A stretch of DNA of 64,000 nucleotides from Algivirga pacifica (GTDB lineage Bacteria > Bacteroidota > Bacteroidia > Cytophagales > Flammeovirgaceae), in the NCBI RefSeq assembly GCF_039543525.1, contig NZ_BAABJX010000001.1:1-64000 (forward strand), read 5' to 3'. Positions 17,574 to 27,473 of this stretch are shown here, piece after piece. Below the pieces are notes generated by a model. That model was not told the origin of the DNA. It worked only from the letters and a program-made list of their open reading frames with translations, and made no database searches. The number at the start of each line of letters is the position of its first letter. Position 1 is the first letter of the stretch. The position numbers and the translations under genes were made by a program.

Positions 17574-19679
17574 ATGAGTAACCCAATAAACATTCATTTT
17601 TCCAGAGCATTTTTTCAAATGCTGCTATTTATATGCTTACTTTTTTTCTTTAAGAATGGGGTAGCCCAAATGAGTGGTGAAGAAATTAAAGTGCTAAAAC
17701 AGCAAGCCAATAAAGATAATGCCCCTAACTATACTTTATACCAAGCAGGCTTGGCTTATAAACAAGAAGGGAAAATCAAAAAAAGCTTAGATATATTAGA
17801 AAAAGCTCAACGTCATCTACCATCTTTTGTACTTCTCGGCGACATTTACCAAGAGGAACGTAAATTGCCTGACTCTATAGGCTTCTCTTACTATGTTAAA
17901 GCCACAGAAGCTATTTACCCTTTGCGTACAAAAGAAGACTCCGCTGCAAAAATTGCAGCCAACCTAAAAGCGGGTCATGCTTACTATCAGGGAAAAGGAA
18001 TACAAGCAGATACCACCCTTGCCATCAAACACTATTTTGTAGCTTACGATATGGCCTCGGAAGAAAGTAAGCCTTTCCTGGATACCATTAAAAATATTAT
18101 ACAGTATATTCCAGAACTCTCCCTGCTCCCTTCTTCTGAAGAATACTTAGCCAATAGAGGATATGTAGAATACCTGGAAATCTCGGGCAATCGAATGATT
18201 ACCCCTTCCAACAGCAAGAAAGAAATACAACAAGGAATCTCTTACCTGGAGCAACTTTCAGAAAAGGGGAATACTAAGGCCATGTTACGCCTGGGGCTAC
18301 TTTATAAAAAAGGAATTGACGGTAAGTTATTAGCAGACCAACGAAAAGCCATATTATACCTTCTGAAAGCTTATAACCATGGAGACGAAGTAGCGACAAT
18401 GACGCTGGATAACCTTGATATACGAACATTTATTGACCAAGACCATATTGATTACCTAAGATATATGGCTGACCGTTATCAAGACCCTAAAAGTTTCTTC
18501 CGTCTTTACGAGAAATATAAAGAAGGAAAGGATGTCACTCAGGATTACAAAAAAGCGCTAAACTACTGTAAAGATGCTGCCTATTTTGAGTATGTCCCTG
18601 CGATTATTGCCTTAGCTACAATCTATGAAGAGGGTTATCCAGCATTACCCAAAAAGTTAACGCTGGATGAACGCTATCAAAGAGCCTTGGAGTTATACAC
18701 CAAAGCTGCTCACCTGAACGACCATTATGCCAAGTTCAAAGTAGGTTATTTCTATGAAAATGGACTCTCCGTTCCTACTAACCTTGGAGAAGCTATTAAA
18801 TGGTACCTGGTAGCAGCCACGGAAGGAGTGGATCCTGCAAAAGTAAGACTATATGCGTTACAAGATAAGATTCCTCAATTTATTGATAAAGGAGACTTTA
18901 CCTATGTACAGTTCTTGGCAAGTCAACCCAATGTAGACTCGGATGTATACCTTACATTGGGCAAGTATTATATGAATAAGAAAAGTGCTGTCTGCGAAGA
19001 ATGGCTCTTGAAAGCTGCCAATAAAGAAAATGAGGAAGCTGTGATGATTTTGGCTGACCTCTATACGACCAATACCATTGGCATACCACAAGATCCCTTG
19101 AGAGCCAAAACCTTTTACCATAGGGCACTCAACCTAAATGTACATCAAGCTGACTTAGAACTGGCCGCCTTATATTGCTATTTTAGTCCAGCATTTACAG
19201 ATGGGCCAAACCCTTATATGATGGCATTAGAACATTTAAACCGTTACAAAAACAAGAATCTCCAAAACCACGAGAACAACTTGCGTTTGTTAATGCTATC
19301 TGGTGATATTTATTTAAAGCTCAACGATCCTATTCCAGCAATACAAGCTTTTTCTGATTACATCAAATTATTCAGTATCGACCAAGACGACGAACCATTT
19401 AAGTTATTTGAAGCGCTTTATAAACGAGGAGAAGCCTTATTCTTAGCTCAAAAATATGATGCCATTCATTATGAAGCCGATATTGCTTTATCCCGTTTAG
19501 AAGAATTTAAGGGAACTTCCATTTTTAAACCAACGGAATACAATTATATCAAAGGACAATGGTTCTATCTACAAGCCAAAGTTGACTTTGCTCAGAATAA
19601 AAATGGATGTACTAAAATTATTCAAGCCAAAACGATGGGGGTAGATGTAGATTCCCGTTATCTGAATGTCTGTGAATAG
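17574..19679 (+). CDS. Secreted Sel1/TPR-repeat protein
   Basis: About 701 residues from the preferred start MSNPINIHF; an ATG 30 bp upstream is possible. The signal peptide MLLFICLLFFFKNGVAQ is followed by at least a dozen Sel1-like repeats. Clear ones are AMLRLGLLYKKGIDG, AKFKVGYFYENGLS with AIKWYLVAATEG, and AVMILADLYTTNTIG. C-terminal TPR-like helices complete the protein. Such repeats form superhelical protein-interaction scaffolds. It is exported to the periplasm or surface; the partner is unknown. It precedes the sigma54 activator by 114 bp on the same strand and could share its transcript. Confidence 0.82.
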   Translation: MSNPINIHFSRAFFQMLLFICLLFFFKNGVAQMSGEEIKVLKQQANKDNAPNYTLYQAGLAYKQEGKIKKSLDILEKAQRHLPSFVLLGDIYQEERKLPDSIGFSYYVKATEAIYPLRTKEDSAAKIAANLKAGHAYYQGKGIQADTTLAIKHYFVAYDMASEESKPFLDTIKNIIQYIPELSLLPSSEEYLANRGYVEYLEISGNRMITPSNSKKEIQQGISYLEQLSEKGNTKAMLRLGLLYKKGIDGKLLADQRKAILYLLKAYNHGDEVATMTLDNLDIRTFIDQDHIDYLRYMADRYQDPKSFFRLYEKYKEGKDVTQDYKKALNYCKDAAYFEYVPAIIALATIYEEGYPALPKKLTLDERYQRALELYTKAAHLNDHYAKFKVGYFYENGLSVPTNLGEAIKWYLVAATEGVDPAKVRLYALQDKIPQFIDKGDFTYVQFLASQPNVDSDVYLTLGKYYMNKKSAVCEEWLLKAANKENEEAVMILADLYTTNTIGIPQDPLRAKTFYHRALNLNVHQADLELAALYCYFSPAFTDGPNPYMMALEHLNRYKNKNLQNHENNLRLLMLSGDIYLKLNDPIPAIQAFSDYIKLFSIDQDDEPFKLFEALYKRGEALFLAQKYDAIHYEADIALSRLEEFKGTSIFKPTEYNYIKGQWFYLQAKVDFAQNKNGCTKIIQAKTMGVDVDSRYLNVCE

Positions 19680-19793
19680 TCTTTGCACAAGTACTTCATA
19701 AAAAAAGTAAAAAGTTTAACGATCTATTCCTATTGCCAAGGATAAAGCGTAATTTTGTCACTGTCAAAAAGTCAGCAACAAAATATTACGCAG

Positions 19794-21098
19794 ATGGACA
19801 CCCACGAAATTCAATCAGCAAAACAAAGATTTGGTATTATAGGCAACTCGCCTAAACTCAATTACGCCATACAAGTGGCCTTGCAGGTAGCCCCAACAGA
19901 TCTTTCGGTTTTGATTACCGGAGAGAGCGGTAGTGGTAAAGAATCTTTTTCCAAAATCATTCATCACCTCAGTCATCGTAAACATGGTAATTTTATAGCG
20001 ATCAACTGTGGTGCGATTCCAGAAGGAACCATTGACTCAGAGCTTTTTGGCCATGAGAAAGGTGCTTTTACGGGTGCTGCCGATAGTCGAAAAGGATATT
20101 TTGAGGTCACCGATGGAGGGACTATTTTCTTGGATGAAATAGGAGAAATGCCCGTAGGAACTCAAGCTCGTTTACTTAGAGTACTCGAAAACCAAGAATT
20201 TATTCGGGTAGGGTCATCCAAGGTACTTAAAACCAATGTTCGTGTTATTGCCGCTACCAATGTCAACCTGTTGGAAGCAGTACAAAAAGGAAAGTTTCGA
20301 GAAGATTTATATTATCGATTGAATACAGTGCCTATCGAAGTTCCTCCTCTGAGAGAGAGAGGCAACGATATTCTATTGCTATTCAGAAAGTTTGCCAGTG
20401 ACTTTTCCGAGACCTATAAGGTAAAGCCCGTACAACTCACTCCTGATGCACAAGAGAGTCTATTACGCTATCGTTTCCCTGGTAACATCCGTCAATTAAA
20501 AAACATTGTTGAGCAAATTTCTGTACTTGAAATTGATCGACAAATTGATGGCTCTACCCTTAGCAAGTACCTTCCCAACCAAGGATCGACAGTTCCTGCT
20601 TTATGGAAAGAAGAGAAAAAAGAAGAAAGCTTCAGCGAGCGGGACTTATTGTACAAAGTGTTGTTTGACATGAGGAAAGACATGAATGAGCTCAAGAAAC
20701 TCATTCTAAAAATGGCTCAGGAAGGACAATCTTCTCAGCTTATCGCCGAGCATCAACATCTGTTTCAGAATATGTCCAACTATGAACGAGGTACTGACAC
20801 TTCTTCTCTTACACCAAGTAGCAGTAATCTCCCTGCCCCAAGTTCTTTAAGTAACCTATCTCCTTCTGCTCCTATCATCTATCATCCTGATGAAGAAGAG
20901 GAAGAGGACCATACCATTGAGTTTGACAAGGCTGAGATTTTACAGGAGAACGAGTCTCTTTCCTTACAGGATGTTGAGAAAGAAATGATTATAAAAGCCT
21001 TAAAAAAGCATAGCAATAAACGAAAATATGCAGCCAAAGAGCTTGGCATTTCTGAGCGTACACTGTACCGAAAAATCAAGCAATACGAAATTGAATAG
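19794..21098 (+). CDS. Sigma54-dependent transcriptional activator without sensor domain
   Basis: 434 residues starting at ATG 19794; a TTG 39 bp upstream is in frame but less likely. The AAA+ domain begins near residue 14: Walker A GESGSGKE (43-50), sigma54-contacting GAFTGA loop (90-95), Walker B GGTIFLDEIGEM, and R-finger region RLNTVPIEVPPLRERG. A variable acidic Ser/Pro linker (about 290-380) leads to a Fis-type HTH at the C-terminus (KRKYAAKELGISERTLYRKI). With no receiver, GAF or PAS it is expected to be constitutively active or controlled in trans. The order activator-lptE-TPR-secG is conserved in Bacteroidota. I found no convincing -24/-12 promoter in the window. Confidence 0.93.
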   Translation: MDTHEIQSAKQRFGIIGNSPKLNYAIQVALQVAPTDLSVLITGESGSGKESFSKIIHHLSHRKHGNFIAINCGAIPEGTIDSELFGHEKGAFTGAADSRKGYFEVTDGGTIFLDEIGEMPVGTQARLLRVLENQEFIRVGSSKVLKTNVRVIAATNVNLLEAVQKGKFREDLYYRLNTVPIEVPPLRERGNDILLLFRKFASDFSETYKVKPVQLTPDAQESLLRYRFPGNIRQLKNIVEQISVLEIDRQIDGSTLSKYLPNQGSTVPALWKEEKKEESFSERDLLYKVLFDMRKDMNELKKLILKMAQEGQSSQLIAEHQHLFQNMSNYERGTDTSSLTPSSSNLPAPSSLSNLSPSAPIIYHPDEEEEEDHTIEFDKAEILQENESLSLQDVEKEMIIKALKKHSNKRKYAAKELGISERTLYRKIKQYEIE

Positions 21099-21119
21099 TT
21101 TTCTATACTTCTTTTATCT

Positions 21120-21644
21120 ATGAAGAGCAATAAATTTTTTAGCTGCCTCTCTTGCCTATGGCTTGTATTCAGTCTTAGTGGCTGCGCAGGGGTAAACTTT
21201 ACTTTTACCGGAGTCAACCTTGATCCAAAGATCAAGACCTTTTCTGTGACTACCTTCTACAATGAAGCGCCTAATGGTCCCTCCAATATGGGGATTGACT
21301 TTTCTGAACGACTCAAAGAATACTTCCAAAGAAATACCTCTCTCAAACTCGTTGACAGAGGAGGAGACCTGGAGTTTGAAGGAACGGTAAATGGCTTTCG
21401 TGTAAGCCCGTTAGCTCCAGGAGCCAACGATCGAGAACAAGCGGAGCAACAGCGATTGACCGTGAACGTCAAAGTCAACTTTATCAACAACTATGATGAT
21501 ACCCAAAGCTTCAATCAAGCCTTTTCATTTTATGAAGATTTCCCTGCAGAGCAAAATGTACAGGATGTAGAGGCCGATTTATTGGATGTTATCTTCGAAG
21601 CGATTATTCTGGACATCTTCAATAAGTCTGTTGCTAACTGGTAG
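21120..21644 (+). CDS. lptE: LPS assembly lipoprotein LptE
   Basis: 174 residues. Lipobox SLSGC (near Cys22) marks an outer-membrane lipoprotein. The sequence GVNFTFTGVNLDPKIKTFSV and LQDVEADLLDVIF-like C-terminal helices match the Bacteroidota LptE family, which plugs LptD and helps deliver lipopolysaccharide to the cell surface. It starts 21 bp after the sigma54 activator stop, so the two are probably co-transcribed. No lptD lies in the window. Confidence 0.85.
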   Translation: MKSNKFFSCLSCLWLVFSLSGCAGVNFTFTGVNLDPKIKTFSVTTFYNEAPNGPSNMGIDFSERLKEYFQRNTSLKLVDRGGDLEFEGTVNGFRVSPLAPGANDREQAEQQRLTVNVKVNFINNYDDTQSFNQAFSFYEDFPAEQNVQDVEADLLDVIFEAIILDIFNKSVANW

Positions 21645-22091
21645 TAAGTCAGTAACTATGAGGGTGTAGGGGTGTAGAGGTTTTTAACTCATTATAAACT
21701 CCTACACTTTACACTACCCTTTGGATTATTATATAAAGTAACTCAGGTTCCTCTTTTAATCCTATTGAGTATAACCGTGGTCTCCTTGACTTCATGAGAT
21801 ATCTAAAGATATGACTCGGATACTTTTCAGATTCCTTATAAATAATATAATGAATCTACCATTTGTTAGCACTTTCTTTTGTAAATTACTTTTTATAAAA
21901 AATACAGTGGAAATAGCCACCTCTGTACTTTTAAAGGGCAATCTGCAATGTTAAATGGAGCCTTTTACTCTTAGAGTGCATCATATACAAACAAGAGGAG
22001 GGTCTTGTAGCCATAAAAACATTCTACTGCGACAACATCATTAGTAAACTTTTGCCCATTTGCCCTATATGCGAGAAATAGAATCATCACC
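21645..22091. other. 447-bp gap downstream of lptE
   Basis: The imperfect inverted repeat GGGTGTAGGGGTGTAGAGG ... CTCCTACACTTTACACTACCC (about 21662-21720) begins about 17 nt after the lptE stop and may act as a 3' element. The rest is AT-rich; I see no ORF or clear promoter box for the following gene. Confidence 0.6.
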
Positions 22092-23330
22092 GTGGACAAA
22101 CAACGACTCATACACCTGGTAAATCACCCTAATCAGGCTGATGCACTAGACATCATGAACCTGAAATCGATTTGTGAGGAGTATCCTTACTTTCAAGCAG
22201 CTCGTTTATTACTAGCCAAAGCTGCGAATACCCCTGAACTGGTAAAAACAGCAGCAGCATTTACACAGGACAGAAGCATTCTCATGCAAATTATGAATAG
22301 TGAGTTTGATGCAAACATTAATCTCCCTAAGACTGATGCTATTCATATTTCTTCCGATGACATCAATGCTTTTGAGAAACTGTCAATGGAAGAGGATCAA
22401 GATCTGGAAACAACCGGGCAAGATGATGCTACGATCTCTTCTTCTATAGCCACAGAAGAAAGTATCTCCCCTGAAGAGGAGATTATTGAACCGACTCCTT
22501 CCTCTACTCCTGAAGAAATATCTTTTGATAGTATCTCTCAAGAGTTGCTTCCTAATGAAGAAGAAGCTACCACAGAAGAAGACAGTTCTACCATACAAGA
22601 AGCTGAAGTACCTTCCTCAGAGGAAGACGATATTTCTGACTATACGATCTCCAAAAACAAAGAAGGTATTCCTTCCGAAGATGAGATGCTAGCGCGTTTA
22701 CAAAGCTTCGTTCGTACCCGTGAGCACCTTAGACAAGATAGTATTCCTGAAGAAGAAGAAGAGGATGAGGCGATCAACTTCTTGATGAAAAAAGAAGACA
22801 TTAATACTTCCAAAGAGCTATCGCCTTCCCAAGAAGAAGAAGAGGTTCCTTCTCAAAAGCCTGTAAGGAAAAAACTTCCTAAACCGATAAGTAATAAACC
22901 TTCTGCATTGAAGAATGCATTCTTTGATGCTACTCCTAGCCGCATTCTTCCAGATAAAAGCTTACCAAAGCCTAAAGGAAATGCCTTGCTTCCCCCGGCT
23001 TCTATGTTCAACCTTCACCAATTCATTAGTGGATTTGAAAGCAAAAAGGATAGTCAAACTTATCAGAAAAAAATTATAGAACGCTTCCTACAAAAAAGCC
23101 CTGCATCACATAAAATGCAAGAAGAGGCCCTTACGGAGGCTCCACAGGAAGACCTTTCACAAAATGCAGCAGAGCTCAGTGGCCCTTTGGCGGAAAACTA
23201 TGCCAAGTATTTGGAAAAAAAAGGTAAATATTTGGAAGCGATTGAGATTTATGAGTCTTTAATATTGAAAAATCCAATTAAAAAGGTTTATTTTGCCAAA
23301 CGCATTGATTACTTGCGAAGTATTATTTAG
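22092..23330 (+). CDS. Acidic-linker protein with C-terminal TPR-like segment, lptE-secG neighbour
   Basis: 412 residues from a GTG start. The N-terminal about 80 residues (DKQRLIHLVNHPNQAD, EYPYFQAARLLLAKAAN) resemble an alpha-helical domain conserved in this position in Bacteroidota. It is followed by a very Glu/Ser-rich low-complexity linker (about 95-270) and a C-terminal helical pair ENYAKYLEKKGKYLEAIEIY that looks like one TPR. There is no signal peptide, so it is probably cytoplasmic. It lies 21 bp upstream of secG, in an operon. Function unknown. Confidence 0.75.
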   Translation: MDKQRLIHLVNHPNQADALDIMNLKSICEEYPYFQAARLLLAKAANTPELVKTAAAFTQDRSILMQIMNSEFDANINLPKTDAIHISSDDINAFEKLSMEEDQDLETTGQDDATISSSIATEESISPEEEIIEPTPSSTPEEISFDSISQELLPNEEEATTEEDSSTIQEAEVPSSEEDDISDYTISKNKEGIPSEDEMLARLQSFVRTREHLRQDSIPEEEEEDEAINFLMKKEDINTSKELSPSQEEEEVPSQKPVRKKLPKPISNKPSALKNAFFDATPSRILPDKSLPKPKGNALLPPASMFNLHQFISGFESKKDSQTYQKKIIERFLQKSPASHKMQEEALTEAPQEDLSQNAAELSGPLAENYAKYLEKKGKYLEAIEIYESLILKNPIKKVYFAKRIDYLRSII

Positions 23331-23351
23331 AAATCATAAATAACTGCAATA

Positions 23352-23693
23352 ATGACAAACTTTTTAATCATTTTTATTCTGGTAGTAGCAGTTCTACTTA
23401 TACTACTGATTTTAGCGCAAGACTCTAAAGGTGGTGGTTTGACGGGTGCAGCTAGCAGCGCAAATCAGGTAATGGGTGCCAGAAGATCAACTGACTGGAT
23501 CGAAAAAGCCACTTGGTGGTTGGCAGTTATTATGCTGGGATTAAGTATCGGCGTTAACTCTTTTTCAGTAGATAGCGACGTTGTCCCTGCTCAAAGAATC
23601 ATCGGAGCTGGTGAGCAAACGGAAACGCTTTCTATCGAGCCTGAAGCTACCCCAGTAGAAACAGAAACTGAAACGCCAGCAGATGCTGAATAA
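23352..23693 (+). CDS. secG: Preprotein translocase subunit SecG
   Basis: 113 residues with two TM helices (about 3-20 and 54-72) and the SecG hallmark GGGLTGAASSANQVMGARRS between them, then an acidic Thr/Glu-rich tail. It is the small auxiliary subunit of SecYEG in the inner membrane. Length is normal for Bacteroidota, which carry a longer tail than E. coli. It is last in the activator-lptE-TPR-secG run, with a terminator just downstream. Confidence 0.93.
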   Translation: MTNFLIIFILVVAVLLILLILAQDSKGGGLTGAASSANQVMGARRSTDWIEKATWWLAVIMLGLSIGVNSFSVDSDVVPAQRIIGAGEQTETLSIEPEATPVETETETPADAE

Positions 23694-23716
23694 TGTTTAT
23701 TTATAAGCATTAATAT

Positions 23717-23756
23717 AAACGATCTTCTTTACTATAAGGAGATCGTTTTTTATTTT
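23717..23756 (+). terminator. Intrinsic terminator after secG
   Basis: Stem AAACGATCT / AGATCGTTT around a 14-nt loop, then a T-rich run; about 24 nt after the secG stop. Confidence 0.88.
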
Positions 23757-23825
23757 TAAGGCATTTAGAATCTTTGTCCCTCTCAATAGACATCATCTAT
23801 CCTTATCTATAACTTAACTTTTACT

Positions 23826-24284
23826 ATGAAAATCAAAACACTACTACTAGCTGCTTTGGCCTTACTTATAGGTACGTTTGCCACAGCTCAAGACACGGCT
23901 TACTACGGAGAAAAAATCAATAAAAAGCGTATTCTCTCCACCAAAAAGTTTTCATCTAAAATTGCTGATCAAGATTCCCTTACTGACATTAAACTAAAAG
24001 GAGAGATTTTGGATACTTGTCCTATGAAAGGCTGCTGGATGAAAGTACGTCTGGATGACAACTCTGAAATGATGGTCAAGTTTAAAGATTATGGCTTCTT
24101 TGTACCCAAAGGACTTAAGGAGGGTAATACTATCGTAAGAGGAAAAGCTATTCGAGAGGTGACCTCTGTAGCAGAGCTAAAACACCTGGCAGAAGATGCC
24201 GGAAAAAGCAAAGAAGAAATTGATGCTATTACAGCACCGAAAGAACGTGTGGTATTTTATGCCGATGGCGTAATCATTGAATAA
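23826..24284 (+). CDS. DUF4920 secreted protein
   Basis: 152 residues. Signal peptide LLAALALLIGTFATAQ. The mature domain has the DUF4920 pattern with the Cys motif LDTCPMKGCWMKV and the YGFFVPK / VVFYADGVI strands, an OB-like beta barrel. CPMKGCWM resembles a metal- or redox-active pair of Cys; the family has no proven biochemical role known to me. Probably periplasmic. It converges with the class V aminotransferase across an 81-bp inverted repeat. Confidence 0.85.
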   Translation: MKIKTLLLAALALLIGTFATAQDTAYYGEKINKKRILSTKKFSSKIADQDSLTDIKLKGEILDTCPMKGCWMKVRLDDNSEMMVKFKDYGFFVPKGLKEGNTIVRGKAIREVTSVAELKHLAEDAGKSKEEIDAITAPKERVVFYADGVIIE

Positions 24285-24372
24285 ATTTTCAATGATCAAT
24301 TATTAATTTTCAATTTTCAATGATTGGTTATTGAAAATTGAAAATTAATAATTGAAAATTGATCATTATAAA
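24285..24372. repeat. Period-7 inverted repeat (CAATTTT/CAATGAT words) in a convergent gap
   Basis: Heptamers of the form YAATKAT/CAATTTT run rightward and their complements return after GATTGGTTATTG, filling the gap from one stop codon to the other. The stop TAA of the minus-strand aminotransferase abuts the first unit (TAATGAT on that strand). Confidence 0.88.
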
Positions 24373-25457
24373 GTTTCTAGTACGTCTGCTAACTGGTAGA
24401 AGATTTCCTTAGAATGTGTAGGGAAGTTCGCAATTCGAATTTGCTTATCTTTAAACTCTCCGTATCCTTTTCCTACAACAATACCGTGTGCTTCCAATTT
24501 CTCTATAACTGTTGCAGCGGTATAGTCCTCATCTATAATATCAGCGACAATCACTGTTTGAGAACGATGTTTTTCCTCCCTTACGAATGGCTTAAACTTC
24601 GTATGTCTCTCCAGCAATCCATAAATTGTAGCTGCCTTGAACACCGTTTCTTGTCGGATTACCTCGACTGTACGGCGGTTCATGTCTTCCGCTACCTTAC
24701 CAAGCGTATAAATACCAATTACATTAGGAGTCGCCTGTGTCATATGCTTCTCTGCATTCTTCAGCATGGTGTCCATTGCATGATAAGGAGGCACAACCTG
24801 TCCCTTTTCTTTTAACGCCTTAAAGCGAGCTACACAGCGATCATTAAAGATCCACACTCCTAAGCCTGCAGGCAACCCCATTCCTTTCTGCACAGAGAAG
24901 AATAAACTATCAATCTGCTCAAAGTCAATAGGTGCATAAGGCACTGCCGATACCGCATCCACAACCAATAGTGCTTCTGGATGTTCCTTTCTTAAGGTAT
25001 TGATATCCTCCACTGGCATGCAGGTTCCAGCACTTGTCTCATTCTGTGTCACACAGATCATCTCTGTTTCGGCAGGAATATTCGCCTCTGAAATATCAAA
25101 GCCTTCTCCAAAAGGCACCTCCAGTTTCTGGGCATTTCGGTTGAGCTCTTTAGCAAATTCATAGAAACGGCTAGAGAATGACCCATTGACAAAATGGTAG
25201 GTAGACTGCTCCGTGCAATTCGCTAGCAACAGTTGCCATACCTCAGTGGCAGAGCCTGTAAATACGATGTGATAAGAAGAAGGTATATTCAGTAATTGGC
25301 GTAATTGCGCAGTTGTAAATTGAAAAATCTCCTGAAACTGCTTACTACGGTGAGAAATAGATCCCAAGTCATTTCGTAAAGCATATTGCATATGCTCTGC
25401 GGCAGTGAAGTACAATTCACTAGGTCCTGGCGTAAGGTAATAGCGCTTGTTTTTCAT
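24366..25457 (-). CDS. Class V PLP-dependent aminotransferase
   Basis: 363 residues, fold type I. The N-terminal YYLTPGPSELYF is typical of the alanine-glyoxylate/phosphoserine aminotransferase group, the cofactor site includes GSATEVWQ and VDAVSAVPY, and the Schiff-base Lys lies in FFSVQKGMGLPAG. It may serve as the phosphoserine transaminase or act on glyoxylate; sequence alone does not decide. It is cytoplasmic and monocistronic. Upstream, a REP-like hairpin (25625-25645) separates it from the AspT-type transporter. Confidence 0.85.
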   Translation of the reverse strand: MKNKRYYLTPGPSELYFTAAEHMQYALRNDLGSISHRSKQFQEIFQFTTAQLRQLLNIPSSYHIVFTGSATEVWQLLLANCTEQSTYHFVNGSFSSRFYEFAKELNRNAQKLEVPFGEGFDISEANIPAETEMICVTQNETSAGTCMPVEDINTLRKEHPEALLVVDAVSAVPYAPIDFEQIDSLFFSVQKGMGLPAGLGVWIFNDRCVARFKALKEKGQVVPPYHAMDTMLKNAEKHMTQATPNVIGIYTLGKVAEDMNRRTVEVIRQETVFKAATIYGLLERHTKFKPFVREEKHRSQTVIVADIIDEDYTAATVIEKLEAHGIVVGKGYGEFKDKQIRIANFPTHSKEIFYQLADVLETL

Positions 25458-25624
25458 GTAAAAAAAACTCTCAAAATGTTACAAATGAATTGCCCTAAAA
25501 CTACAAAAAAGCCTTGTGTAAATTATACTTCCACTCTTACAAAAAAAGAATATCCCTATAAATAGGGAAAAGTCGTTTGATCACTGATGGAACAGCACAC
25601 ATAGAAAAAGAGAGAAGAAAGAAA

Positions 25625-25645
25625 GGGCGCCCCTTGTGGGCGCCC
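25625..25645. repeat. Single REP-like hairpin
   Basis: GGGCGCCC - CTTGT - GGGCGCCC: an 8-bp stem with the 5-nt loop shared by all REP copies in this window. It lies 30 nt after the stop of the AspT-type transporter gene. Confidence 0.9.
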
Positions 25646-25674
25646 CTTCCTAAACCAATATGCCAAACAAGCTC

Positions 25675-27294
25675 TTAGAGCGTAGCAACAATTTGCGCAC
25701 AGATAATAATCATTACCAAGGCAAATGGATATACGGTTGCATAAGCCACTTGTGGTGCATCGTTGTCTGTCATACCATCGACGGCACTAAGTCCTGGTGT
25801 ACTCGTCATCCCACCGGTCAATGCACCAAGAATAGATAGGAAATTACTCTTGAACCAGAACCTCCCTAAGATCACCACTAGAACCATAGGGATTAATGTG
25901 ATCAAGGCACCTATTCCAAATAACCCAAATCCATACTCTTCAATCGTCGCTACCAGCTTGGCCCCGGCACTTACCCCTACAGGTGTAAGGAAAAGCAACA
26001 AACCAAATTGTCTCAAGATGGAATTCCCTGCACTCGGTAAGTTCCATATAATCGGCCCTGTTTTTCCTTGGCGAGAAAGTAAAAGTGCTGCAATTAACAC
26101 ACCTCCTGTTAATCCTAATGAAAAAGTTCCTCCTCCTGGGATTGGTATATTCAACTTACCCAGTAAGACCCCTGCAATAATACCAAGCGCTACAGGCAAG
26201 AAACTCGTCGTTTCTACCTGTTTGATACTATCTCCTAACAACTGTGTCAGCCCATCTACATAACCTTTGGTGGAAGCAATCAATAACTTATCACCATAAC
26301 GCAATCGTTGCGATGGCCTTGCTGAGATATCCACACCAGCCCTACGGATACGGGTTACCGTCGCCAGGTAGTTATCTTGTAGTGCCAGCTCTTTCAAACT
26401 CTTGTTTACAATATCCCTTTTGGACACCACATACCAACGAATTTCATATTGCCCACTTCTAGGAATTTTGATATCGGTAGGCTCTCCCAATAAAATCTCC
26501 ACCTTTCTCAGAGCATCTTCTGTTCCTACTGCTCTGACCAAGTCTCCTTTATAAATGACCGTATCGGGTGTAGGAGACTTAGGCTCCTGGTCTGGACGCA
26601 TTACCCTGGAGACATTCGCCTTGGTCATAAAACGAATATTGAGTTCTTTCAACGTTTTCTTGTGGGCATTTTCATTAGATACAATGAAATTCCTATTCAA
26701 TACTTCAGGAAACTCTGAAGAAGTACTTTCTTCATACCTTTTCTCTTCAGTATCCAGATTCACACGAAACAGCTTTGGTGCTAACTTCACAAATAGAATC
26801 ACCCCAATCACCCCGAACGGATATGCAATACCATACCCAATAGAAGCTACCGAGGACCCCGAAGCGTCAATAGCCGCTGCCAAACCCGGTGTACTGGTCA
26901 AAGCCCCCGTCAATAACCCTACGGCTAGCTTGAAATCTATATCAAATGCATAAGAGGAAACCACTGTTACTATACTTCCCGTCAATACCGTTAGTATGGC
27001 TAAAATAATTAAGTTCTTTCCTTGGGACTTGAAAGCCTCAAAGAAAGATGGGCCTGCCTGCATTCCAATTGTAAAAATAAAAAGCACTAATCCTACCTTC
27101 TGTACAATAGAAGGCATCGCCATCTGTAACTGTAATTTATCTAAAATGAAACCATAGAAAATCGCCACAAAAATCACTGCCGAAGCACCAAAAGAGATCC
27201 CCTTTACACTAATTTTCCCCAGCAAAATCCCCAAACCTATAATGAGAAATAGTGCCACATAATCTACTTGAAGTAGTTCAAGTATCTTTTCCAT
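25675..27294 (-). CDS. AspT/YidE-type transporter with two RCK_C (TrkA_C) domains
   Basis: 539 residues: two homologous membrane halves (about 10-170 and 375-535), each with the duplicated motif ALTSTPGLAAA / GGMTSTPGLSAV that forms the transport core, separated by a cytoplasmic region with two TrkA_C modules (DTVIYKGDLVRAVGTEDALR and LRYGDKLLIASTKGY). This is the aspartate:alanine exchanger family (AAEx). The substrate is probably a small carboxylate or amino acid, with TrkA_C domains sensing a nucleotide or ion. Monocistronic. Confidence 0.9.
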   Translation of the reverse strand: MEKILELLQVDYVALFLIIGLGILLGKISVKGISFGASAVIFVAIFYGFILDKLQLQMAMPSIVQKVGLVLFIFTIGMQAGPSFFEAFKSQGKNLIILAILTVLTGSIVTVVSSYAFDIDFKLAVGLLTGALTSTPGLAAAIDASGSSVASIGYGIAYPFGVIGVILFVKLAPKLFRVNLDTEEKRYEESTSSEFPEVLNRNFIVSNENAHKKTLKELNIRFMTKANVSRVMRPDQEPKSPTPDTVIYKGDLVRAVGTEDALRKVEILLGEPTDIKIPRSGQYEIRWYVVSKRDIVNKSLKELALQDNYLATVTRIRRAGVDISARPSQRLRYGDKLLIASTKGYVDGLTQLLGDSIKQVETTSFLPVALGIIAGVLLGKLNIPIPGGGTFSLGLTGGVLIAALLLSRQGKTGPIIWNLPSAGNSILRQFGLLLFLTPVGVSAGAKLVATIEEYGFGLFGIGALITLIPMVLVVILGRFWFKSNFLSILGALTGGMTSTPGLSAVDGMTDNDAPQVAYATVYPFALVMIIICAQIVATL

Positions 27295-27473
27295 AAAGCT
27301 TTAATACAGTCTATAATCGTTCTACCATTGTTTGTCATAGAAAACACAAGTCTTCCAAGGACGAAGAAACGGCTAATCTCACTGTAGAACAATCACTAAA
27401 ATCACCTATTGATATTAATCATAGTACAATTTATTTGGAAAATTTTACCATTGCCCAACGGCGTTGCCGTGGG

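Noticed and set aside
24366..25457. Firm assignment as SerC (phosphoserine aminotransferase)
   Set aside because: Class V motifs fit several activities and no serine-pathway gene is adjacent, so only the class was called.
25763..26263. 166-codon plus-strand frame inside the AspT-type transporter
   Set aside because: Antisense shadow of a well-supported membrane protein; Pro/Asn-rich reading typical of such shadows.
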